Origin: Dehalococcoidia bacterium
GTDB taxonomy: Bacteria; Chloroflexota; Dehalococcoidia; SZUA-161
Direction of reading: 5' to 3'
Length of the DNA stretch: 21,342 bases
Assembly: GCA_014859215.1 (NCBI GenBank)
Contig: JACUUS010000017.1
Location: 1 to 21,342, forward strand
How positions within the stretch are numbered: position 1 is the first letter of the stretch; every line of letters starts with the position of its first letter. The notes beneath the pieces are model-generated. The model saw only the letters and a list, made by a program, of their open reading frames with translations. It did no database searches and was not told where the DNA came from. Positions 15,570-21,342 of this stretch are shown here, in pieces. The position numbers and the translations under genes are program-made.

Positions 15570-15611
15570 TTCGGATATTGATTTTCATACCATATTATGA
15601 TAGTTTATACT
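15570..15611 (+). promoter_or_regulatory. AT-rich promoter region of the methyltransferase gene
   Basis: Two weak alternatives are seen: TTTTCA (15582-15587), 18 bases, TATACT (15606-15611); or TTCGGA (15570-15575), 17 bases, TATTAT (15593-15598). Neither is near consensus. Transcription from the first would start about 14 bases before the GTG at 15632. Confidence 0.35.
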
Positions 15612-15631
15612 AACTTAAGAAAGAGACTGCC

Positions 15632-18316
15632 GTGCCCCAAAAATACAAAGCTGTCTATTTTTTTGATTTTCCTGCGGATTCCGCCAAACAGAAATCACTT
15701 ACGCTGGGATTCGGTTCAAAATCAATAGATTTGTACGAAACCGTCAGGGATTTGACAAGTGAGGAAATAAGGCAGCTTCTGGGGAGTAGTAGTTTTGAAG
15801 ATTTGGCTGCTTCTGCCACGGCTGATGAATTACCACTCAATACCTACTGTATCCGCCAACTGAGAAGATCCGTAGGAGAAATCAGCACAAAATGGAGACA
15901 GCAGCTAGCATTTTCGGGAATGTTTGACAAAGGCATTTTTGACCCAGTTTCTGTGACATTCAAAGGTGGTTCGAAAGAACCATTCATTCGATGGTATCCC
16001 TATCTTGAGGGTTATTCTCCGGATTATGTGAAGGCTATCTTGGAGAAATACGCGCCGGATGCCAGATGTGTGCTCGATCCATTCAGCGGGAACGGCACGA
16101 CCGCTCTTACAGCTGCGGGACTTGGCGTTCCTTCGTACTTCTGTGAGGTGAATCCCGTCCTACAATTTGCCTCCCAGACAAAGATCTGTGTTCGCCGGAT
16201 GGTTCGGGATATCAGAGTTGGACTATCAGCTGCTCTGAGACAAGCCGCTCAAGGGCTCGGTATGATCGCGAATTTTCCGCCGGATCTTAGGCTAAATGGA
16301 GCATACAGCGATTGTTTTGGGGATAGCGTTTTCTTTGATCAGGCCACATATGATCAAGTTCTAAGGGCCAGATCATGGATAGACGAGGCAGCGCTTGTTA
16401 ATCCCATATTGGCGGATCTGATGACGATCGCAGTGCTGGCAGCCTTGGTTCCTGCATCGCGCATGCAGCGAGCTGGGGATTTACGATACAAGACGATTTC
16501 AGAACTTGATAACAATGCTGTATCCTTGATTTCCGGGATCCGCGAGAACCTCGCTCGCATCGCTTCAGACCTTCAGTCGGATGTCGACGGTCTTGCAATC
16601 GAGCCAATCTTGATATCCGAGAACGCCCGATCGTTGGCAAGCATACCATGTTTGAACGTTGACACGATTATAACCAGCCCACCTTATGTGAACGGAACAA
16701 ACTACTTCCGGAATACAAAGATAGAACTATGGTTCATGCGCTGCCTGACTCAGAAAAGTGACCTGGCCAAATTTCGAAGTGAGGCTCTCACCGCAGGCAT
16801 AAATGACGTGACGATTGCTAGGATTGCGAATGTGATGCATCCAGAAGTCAAGAAGGTGGTCTCTGAACTCGAGAGAAACACCTATGATAGGCGCATCCCT
16901 CAAATGGTGGGGATTTACTTCACAGAACTCACTGATATATTTAGAGGACTATGTAGGCATCTCGTACCTAATGCAACAGTGGCAATCGATATCGGGGATT
17001 CGTGTTACGCTGGAGTTCATGTACCAGTGGACAGGCTTATTTCTGCTTGCCTTGAGGAACTGGGCTTTGCAGAAAAGGATCAGATACAGTTACGCAAGAG
17101 AAGATCAAAGGGGGGAGCAATCCTCAAGCAGACTTTGTTGGTTTACAATTACCGACCGAACGGCACAAAGCTTTCGCCAGTATCTTCCAGCGTGCCGTGG
17201 AGCAAAGAATGGGAACGGTACAAGGCTCGAATCCCGCATCAGTCATTGCCTTATTCGAAAAGGAACTGGGGCCATGCATTACACTCATTATGCTCTTATC
17301 CTGGCAAACTTAAGCCCGCAATTGCCCACCATCTGGTAAAAATCTTTACTCCCGAGAGAGGCAGAATCATGGATCCTTTCGCTGGAGTGGGAACAATCCC
17401 GTTTGAGGGCGCGCTGCAGGGGAGAATGACATTCGGCTTAGAAATAAGTCCAGCTGCTTTTGCCATTGCAAAAGCAAAGATACAATTACATAGCCTCAAT
17501 CGATGTAAGGGCGTTATCAAACAACTAGAAGCGTTTCTGCAGGACAGCAAGCCCACTGAGAGCGAGTTGAATGACACTAGAGTATTCGGATACAACGGAA
17601 AGCTCACCGAATATTATCATATTGATACGCTCAAAGAGATTATCCTGGCAAGGCGGTTCTTCCTTAGTCACCCACCTAGTCTGCCGGAAGAGTTCTTTGT
17701 CTTGGCGTCACTTCTCCATATTCTCCACGGTAATCGCCCTTATGCTTTGAGCCGGAGATCCCATCCCTTAACTCCATACAGACCAAGCGGGCCTGCTGAG
17801 TATAGATCTCTGTTGCGGCATTTAGAGACCAAAGTCGCTAGGAGTCTACGCGAAGATCTTCCACCAGACTTCCAACCAGGAATCATGTTCTTTCAGGATG
17901 CTACGGCCTGGTGGCCGCGGGAAATCGACCAACTCGATGCGGTGATTACGTCCCCCCCGTTTTTTGACAGTACGCGGTTCTATCTTGCGAATTGGCTGAG
18001 ACTCTGGTTTTGTGGTTGGGATACACATGACTTCGAGGGGAGACCCTCGGGCTTTGTGGATGAGCGTCAGAAGATGAGTTTTGACGTTTACGTGCCTATA
18101 TTGCGTCAGGCTAGGGAGCGTTTGAGACCGGGTGGGGTTGTGGTGATGCATTTGGGCAAAAGCGCAAAGTGTGATATGACGCTGGAATTACAGAGACTAG
18201 GCAAGCGCTGGTTTCATTCGGTAGATATTCTCAGCGAAAGTGTACTACACTGCGAATCGCATGGAATTCGCGATAAAGGCAACGTTACATCACATGAATA
18301 CATGGTTCTTTATTGA
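15632..18316 (+). CDS. Fused two-domain DNA methyltransferase (TSPPY/TSPPF type)
   Basis: The 894-residue protein has two tandem S-adenosylmethionine-dependent methyltransferase domains. Domain 1 has motif I DPFSGNGT (149-156) and motif IV TSPPY (348-352). Domain 2 has motif I DPFAGVGT (581-588) and motif IV TSPPF (773-777). Motif I to IV spacing is nearly equal (199 and 192). Segments after motif IV are alike (NYFRNTKIELWF and RFYLANWLRLWF), so the halves look like paralogues. Ser before PPY/F favours N4-cytosine methylation, but adenine is not excluded. The start is GTG 15632: an in-frame TAA lies seven codons upstream and the next Met is near residue 97. The ribosome-binding site is poor. 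It would protect DNA from the convergent nuclease gene, with which its end overlaps by 7 bp. Confidence 0.9.
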   Translation: MPQKYKAVYFFDFPADSAKQKSLTLGFGSKSIDLYETVRDLTSEEIRQLLGSSSFEDLAASATADELPLNTYCIRQLRRSVGEISTKWRQQLAFSGMFDKGIFDPVSVTFKGGSKEPFIRWYPYLEGYSPDYVKAILEKYAPDARCVLDPFSGNGTTALTAAGLGVPSYFCEVNPVLQFASQTKICVRRMVRDIRVGLSAALRQAAQGLGMIANFPPDLRLNGAYSDCFGDSVFFDQATYDQVLRARSWIDEAALVNPILADLMTIAVLAALVPASRMQRAGDLRYKTISELDNNAVSLISGIRENLARIASDLQSDVDGLAIEPILISENARSLASIPCLNVDTIITSPPYVNGTNYFRNTKIELWFMRCLTQKSDLAKFRSEALTAGINDVTIARIANVMHPEVKKVVSELERNTYDRRIPQMVGIYFTELTDIFRGLCRHLVPNATVAIDIGDSCYAGVHVPVDRLISACLEELGFAEKDQIQLRKRRSKGGAILKQTLLVYNYRPNGTKLSPVSSSVPWSKEWERYKARIPHQSLPYSKRNWGHALHSLCSYPGKLKPAIAHHLVKIFTPERGRIMDPFAGVGTIPFEGALQGRMTFGLEISPAAFAIAKAKIQLHSLNRCKGVIKQLEAFLQDSKPTESELNDTRVFGYNGKLTEYYHIDTLKEIILARRFFLSHPPSLPEEFFVLASLLHILHGNRPYALSRRSHPLTPYRPSGPAEYRSLLRHLETKVARSLREDLPPDFQPGIMFFQDATAWWPREIDQLDAVITSPPFFDSTRFYLANWLRLWFCGWDTHDFEGRPSGFVDERQKMSFDVYVPILRQARERLRPGGVVVMHLGKSAKCDMTLELQRLGKRWFHSVDILSESVLHCESHGIRDKGNVTSHEYMVLY

Positions 18317-19581
18317 CTGCTCATGATAGTTCCCTCATGATGCCTCATCCAAGCTTCTCGTGTGGCAGCGTACAGAGAAGACTGTCGCTTTCGAAATTGA
18401 ATCTCCGCAAATGGATTCTGAATGAGAGTTAGTCTGGGGGAATCTGTTCCAACAAATTCTACTATGGCCAGTATATAACTGTCCCCGTATTCTTCAGCGG
18501 CAGAATACTCGAGAGGGGTAAGTGTTACTGTTCCCATTAGGGTCGTACTACTCTTCACCTCGATTACTGCCGCTGATTGATTTCGGCGTGCCCACAGGTC
18601 AAAGCCGTATCCGCGTCGATTCGTGTAGAAACTAACCAGCCAGCCCTTGCTGCGATAGACTTTGGCAACAAAACTCTCCGCGTCTGTGCCATCATTAGCA
18701 GCTGGAACTGCTGGGGGAATCAGCAATTCGTCACTTCGAGGTTCGGGGATCCTCAATTCGATCGGCGTCTCCTCCCGCGTACGGGTTCGGGTAATACGCT
18801 TATCCGCCCAGTTGCCAGTCGCCAGTAGTCTTTGCCCGTCTCTGACCAGACTAATACCCAGGCTGAACAAGGAGAAAGTATGAAGGCCCATATCCCGCCA
18901 GTTCTGCAGGCTCTTGCTTGATGGAATTCGTGCTGCAACTTCGCCCAGTAAATCTTCCTGCTGGCGTGCTCTCAACTGCCGGAAAAGTCGTATCCTATCT
19001 ATGGTGGTGGCGGTTTCGCTTTGGTCTCTTATCCTGGCTACAAAAAGATCAAATTCGTCCCTATCCAAATATCCATCGCATTTATTCACTACTTCGATGG
19101 CCGCCTTGTAAGCCTGCACCTTGAAATCACTGTATTGCGAAATGCGATCAGGCGGACTCCAGGGTTCTCGGGCAAAGACTACTTCTTGAAGTGCTCTTTC
19201 CAGAACGCTAGCAGGATCACTTGAGTGGCTAAGTTCCAGTCCTAGCCTAGTTAGTCTAATACCATCTTGCCATGATTGAGCTGAAACGCGTCGGATGAGT
19301 TGAAGCGGCTTCTCTAATGCCAACAAGTGATGCCGCCGCAGTTGAATACCGGGATCTGTCGACTTGAGGCCAACAATTGCCCCTATCTGTCGATAATCCC
19401 GTTTCGTGAGAATGATCCGTTTGCCTGCTGTTGACGAAAGATAGTCGATGATTGCCTTGACCCAGTCAAGCGACACATGTACACGGGTAATGATGAACCA
19501 GCCACGATCTCCTCTATCACCTTGATCAAGCCGAGTGATGACTTGTAACCTGAGTTGCTCGAAGGATCTTTCTATACTCAT
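18310..19581 (-). CDS. Putative type II restriction endonuclease, C-terminal PD-(D/E)xK (DUF3883-like) domain
   Basis: 423 residues. The C-terminal ~130 residues resemble DUF3883/Mrr-like nuclease folds: a helix ESFVAKVYRSKGW, then Asp328 in GYGFDLWA and Glu341-Val-Lys343 in AVIEVKSS, followed by LTPLEYSAAEEYGDSYILAIVEF. That is the D...ExK arrangement of the catalytic core. The first ~220 residues look like helical or winged-helix DNA-reading domains (TRLGLEL, KCDGYLDRDEFDLFVARI), somewhat like AlwI/FokI-type enzymes; this is inference. The start ATG 19581 is forced by an in-frame TAA five codons upstream. No Shine-Dalgarno is seen and an extended -10 box sits 9 bases before the ATG, suggesting a leaderless mRNA. 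It is convergent with the methyltransferase gene. Cleavage has not been shown; the partner gene makes a restriction role likely. Confidence 0.8.
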   Translation of the reverse strand: MSIERSFEQLRLQVITRLDQGDRGDRGWFIITRVHVSLDWVKAIIDYLSSTAGKRIILTKRDYRQIGAIVGLKSTDPGIQLRRHHLLALEKPLQLIRRVSAQSWQDGIRLTRLGLELSHSSDPASVLERALQEVVFAREPWSPPDRISQYSDFKVQAYKAAIEVVNKCDGYLDRDEFDLFVARIRDQSETATTIDRIRLFRQLRARQQEDLLGEVAARIPSSKSLQNWRDMGLHTFSLFSLGISLVRDGQRLLATGNWADKRITRTRTREETPIELRIPEPRSDELLIPPAVPAANDGTDAESFVAKVYRSKGWLVSFYTNRRGYGFDLWARRNQSAAVIEVKSSTTLMGTVTLTPLEYSAAEEYGDSYILAIVEFVGTDSPRLTLIQNPFAEIQFRKRQSSLYAATREAWMRHHEGTIMSSQ

Positions 19582-19590
19582 AATTGGCTG

Positions 19591-19599
19591 ATTTTAGCA
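19591..19599 (-). promoter_or_regulatory. Extended -10 box directly upstream of the nuclease gene
   Basis: Minus strand TGCTAAAAT: a TGn motif plus a 5/6 -10 box. It ends 9 bases before the ATG at 19581, so transcription should begin at or within 1-2 bases of the start codon. No good -35 is present. Confidence 0.55.
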
Positions 19600-19652
19600 T
19601 ATATCGGCGCATAATCACATCTCACCTTCTTTAGACCAGAATAGAATCAACT

Positions 19653-19784
19653 TCAGTCTCCGAAGCTCGTACCCACATCGCGGGCGGTCTGGATGAGGGG
19701 GTGGTCGGCAGGCACCGTCCTGGGACCCTGCGCGACCTCTTCCAGGGAGACCTCGCCGAGGCCGTTACCCTTGACCGCGACCAT
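19653..19784 (-). repeat. Copy B of the pfkA 3'-end direct repeat (part of intact pfkA)
   Basis: This is the right-hand copy of the 132-bp repeat. Left of it lies AT-rich island DNA and right of it the rest of pfkA. Homology with copy A begins exactly at the stop codon (TCA on plus, 19653) and ends at 19784. Confidence 0.92.
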
Positions 19785-20744
19785 GCAGCCGAACTCTCCG
19801 CGCTCTATAAGGTCGACTGCCCGCGTGCCCAGCCCGGTAGCCAGCACCCTGTCGTACGGCGTCGGGGTTCCTCCTCTCTGGAGGTGGCCCAGCACGACGG
19901 TGCGAGTCGATATACTCGTCTTCTCCTCGATCTCCCGGCCGAGCACAAACCCTATCCCGCCGAAACGAATCGGGTCGAAGCTCTCCTGGACCATCCTCTT
20001 CACCACTATGTCCCCACCAACAGGTCTCGAGCCTTCCGAGATCGCGATGATACTGAAGCGCCTGCCCATTTTTCTCCTGGCCAGCACCGCATCGGCCACG
20101 CGGTCGGAATCATAAGGTATCTCCGGAATGAGGATCACGTCTGCTCCGCCGGCTACGCCCGAGTGCAGGGCGAGCCATCCCGCGGTGTTCCCCATCACCT
20201 CGACTATCATGACCCGCTGGTGGGAATCCGCCGTGCTGTGAAGCCTGTCGATGCCCTCCGTGGCGATCCAGACCGCCGAATCAAAGCCGAAAGTGACGTC
20301 GGTGCCCCGCAGGTCGTTGTCGATTGTCTTCGGAATCCCGATAATCGGTATGCCGTCCCTGGAAAGCCGGGACGCCACAGCCATAGTGCCGTCGCCCCCG
20401 ATGCATACCAGGCACTCCGCTCCGGTCTCCCTGAAGTTCCTGAGGGCAGTATCCGAAACGTCCGGGAACTCCAGCGCGTCACCCTTCCTGGTCGCGTATT
20501 TATAAGGATTGGCGGTCTTGGAGGTGCCGAGTATGGTCCCGCCGAGCGTGAGTATGCCCGAGACGGTGTCATAGTCGAGCTCCCGGTACCTGTTGCGTAC
20601 CAGGCCGTGATAGCCGTCCTCGAAGCCGATAATCCTGGCCCCGTACTTGAGTATCGCTTTCTTGGCGACGCCGCGTATGGCGGCGTTTATCCCCGGGCAG
20701 TCTCCTCCCCCGGTCAGAATGGCGATCGTCCTGTTCTTCTTCAT
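19653..20744 (-). CDS. pfkA: 6-phosphofructokinase, probably ATP-dependent (group III-like)
   Basis: The 363-residue enzyme phosphorylates fructose 6-phosphate in glycolysis. The N-terminal TGGGDCPGINAAIRG binds the phosphate donor. GGDGT is at 116-120 and PKTIDND at 138-144, with the catalytic Asp142. Gly119 (E. coli position 104) argues for ATP rather than pyrophosphate, where Asp is usual. Lys139 (position 124) is shared with pyrophosphate and group III enzymes such as actinobacterial ATP-PFKs. MGNTAGWLALHSG and HLQRGGTPTPYDR bind substrate. Start ATG 20744 has AAGGAGG 7 bases upstream. The last 132 bp are duplicated at 15353-15484 beyond the island, so the present 3' end was probably brought in by the island; the reading frame is intact. 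Confidence 0.96.
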   Translation of the reverse strand: MKKNRTIAILTGGGDCPGINAAIRGVAKKAILKYGARIIGFEDGYHGLVRNRYRELDYDTVSGILTLGGTILGTSKTANPYKYATRKGDALEFPDVSDTALRNFRETGAECLVCIGGDGTMAVASRLSRDGIPIIGIPKTIDNDLRGTDVTFGFDSAVWIATEGIDRLHSTADSHQRVMIVEVMGNTAGWLALHSGVAGGADVILIPEIPYDSDRVADAVLARRKMGRRFSIIAISEGSRPVGGDIVVKRMVQESFDPIRFGGIGFVLGREIEEKTSISTRTVVLGHLQRGGTPTPYDRVLATGLGTRAVDLIERGEFGCMVAVKGNGLGEVSLEEVAQGPRTVPADHPLIQTARDVGTSFGD

Positions 20745-20832
20745 CGGGATGCCTCCTTCGTCTCGGGGGATGATTTTCGATTATCGGGTGTCGGGTCCGG
20801 TCCTGCGCCGGGGTAATAGATGCCGCAAGACC

Positions 20833-20862
20833 ATTTTACGCGATTGGCTGCGACGGTGACAA
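20833..20862 (-). promoter_or_regulatory. Sigma-70-type promoter of pfkA
   Basis: Minus strand TTGTCA (20857-20862), an 18-base spacer, then TAAAAT (20833-20838). The leader to the ATG at 20744 would be about 80 bases. Confidence 0.6.
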
Positions 20863-20998
20863 TGAGGCGCGGTCGATTCCGGAGCAGTCCTTGAAAGAGG
20901 TCCGCGGACGTAGGATAATGAGGCAGCCCGGAAGGAAATTCGAAACTCTGAATCCGAAATCCGAAATGCCATGGCAGAGGCCTTTGCGTTTGAAGGAC

Positions 20999-21130
20999 GG
21001 GGAGATTGCTTCGCCCCGATGCTATCGGGGCTCGCAAAGACGTGCTCTTACGGCGCAAAGCTCTTCGCTACGGTTCACAGTTCGGTTATTGCGAGGCGGT
21101 GTGACGGAGGCGACAAGGAATAGCCTCCGT
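20999..21130. repeat. Imperfect inverted pair of dispersed-repeat-like elements
   Basis: The left arm begins GGAGATTGCTTCGCC and contains a perfect hairpin CCCCGAT-GCT-ATCGGGG (21014-21030), then CTCGCAAAGACG. The right arm has TTATTGCGAGG, then GGCGACAAGGAATAGCCTCC, which is roughly the reverse complement of the left arm. 'GAGATTGCTTCGCC...CTCGCAA' sequences are familiar short non-coding interspersed repeats in many bacterial genomes. That recognition is from memory and copy number here is unknown. Confidence 0.45.
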
Positions 21131-21140
21131 TCGTACGAAC
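21129..21140. promoter_or_regulatory. 12-bp perfect palindrome upstream of the SDR gene, candidate operator
   Basis: GTTCGTACGAAC is fully self-complementary and lies 74 bp before the SDR start codon. Palindromes of this size often bind dimeric repressors, but no regulator gene is visible in the window. Confidence 0.4.
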
Positions 21141-21214
21141 ATTCTGACGTGAATTCAGGATTTGACCCGTAGCGGCGGGCCGCCAAAGCGCAAGCGGCCA
21201 GAAAGGAGGAGCAG

Positions 21215-21342
21215 ATGGCAGATTCCAGATTCTCACTGGAAGGCAAAACGGCCCTTGTAACGGGCGGAAGCCGGGGCATCGGCAGGTCGATCGCGCTCGC
21301 CTTCGCCGGAGCGGGCGCGGACGTGGCGGTGGCGAGCCGCAC
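21215..21342 (+). CDS. Short-chain dehydrogenase/reductase (SDR), 5' part only
   Basis: 42 codons are visible before the window ends. The sequence after the start runs SRFSLEGKTALVTGGSRGIG, with the SDR cofactor motif TGGSRGIG (TGxxxGIG) and then SIALAFAGAGADVAVASR. The last stretch is the second strand and cofactor-specificity loop; Arg after Ser hints at NADP(H), weakly. Start ATG 21215 has AAAGGAGG 5 bases upstream. The substrate cannot be judged because the catalytic Ser-Tyr-Lys lies outside the window. Confidence 0.92.
   Translation, partial: MADSRFSLEGKTALVTGGSRGIGRSIALAFAGAGADVAVASR

Larger units (their letters stand above)
15353..19784. mobile_element. Restriction-modification island inserted in the 3' end of pfkA, flanked by 132-bp direct repeats
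   Basis: Between the two pfkA 3' copies lies about 4.17 kb (15485-19652) with markedly lower GC: 60-base samples give about 43% (15661-15720), 47% (17041-17100) and 40% (19021-19080), against 65% at 20161-20220. It carries only a methyltransferase and a nuclease, and no integrase, transposase or tRNA. The layout is remnant 3' end, island, then restored full-length gene. It matches the 'insertion with long target duplication' described for restriction-modification genes in Helicobacter, or Campbell-type integration through shared pfkA homology. A metagenomic misassembly through the repeat is the main alternative. Confidence 0.75.
20745..21214. other. Intergenic region between pfkA and the SDR gene
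   Basis: 470 bp between divergent genes. It holds the pfkA promoter (20833-20862), a short direct repeat ATCCGAA x2 near 20951-20966, an inverted pair of dispersed-repeat-like arms (20999-21130) and a 12-bp palindrome (21129-21140). No confident promoter was found for the SDR gene; TTGACC at 21162-21167 lacks a matching -10. No gene was seen. Confidence 0.5.

Noticed and set aside
15485..19652. tRNA-targeted integrative element or transposon
   Set aside because: No tRNA gene, integrase, transposase or matching terminal inverted repeats were seen at the island edges.
19701..20816. 371-codon plus-strand frame
   Set aside because: Antisense shadow of pfkA.

Overview
The window is bacterial, mostly around 60-65% GC by eye. 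It has clear Shine-Dalgarno sites and several near-consensus sigma-70 promoters (TTGACA-type -35, TATAAT-type -10). The gene content is a Bacillus-style fadN-fadA-fadE beta-oxidation operon, ferredoxin-like proteins, a PT-rich lipoprotein and a PNPase without an adjacent rpsO. A Chloroflexota (Dehalococcoidia-like) environmental genome would fit, but that placement is inference and no marker gene here settles it.

Positions 1-6954 hold a minus-strand fatty-acid or alcohol catabolism operon behind a strong promoter. Its genes are a 3-hydroxyacyl-CoA dehydrogenase/enoyl-CoA hydratase (fadN-like, interrupted by an in-frame TAG), a thiolase (fadA), an acyl-CoA dehydrogenase (fadE) and a GMC oxidoreductase that runs off the left edge. 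Positions 7107-13745 hold four more minus-strand genes: a cysteine-rich 4Fe-4S protein, an iron-type alcohol dehydrogenase, PNPase (pnp) and an acetyl-CoA hydrolase/CoA-transferase. Three of the four have their own recognisable promoter; pnp does not. Together the metabolic genes point to oxidation of alcohols and acyl-CoAs with CoA recycling.

Positions 13946-15342 hold two plus-strand genes with their own promoters: a lipoprotein followed by a textbook terminator, and a small polytopic membrane protein with cysteine pairs.

The most interesting region is 15353-19784. A lower-GC island carries a two-domain DNA methyltransferase (plus strand) and a convergent PD-(D/E)xK nuclease (minus strand). 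It sits between two 132-bp direct copies (125/132 identical) of the 3' end of a phosphofructokinase gene. One copy completes the intact pfkA on the right. The other is a detached remnant 10 bp from the stop codon of the membrane-protein gene. This looks like a restriction-modification system that inserted into the 3' end of pfkA and restored the gene with a copy it carried, and no integrase gene is visible. The window ends with pfkA, a repeat-bearing intergenic region and the start of an SDR oxidoreductase gene.
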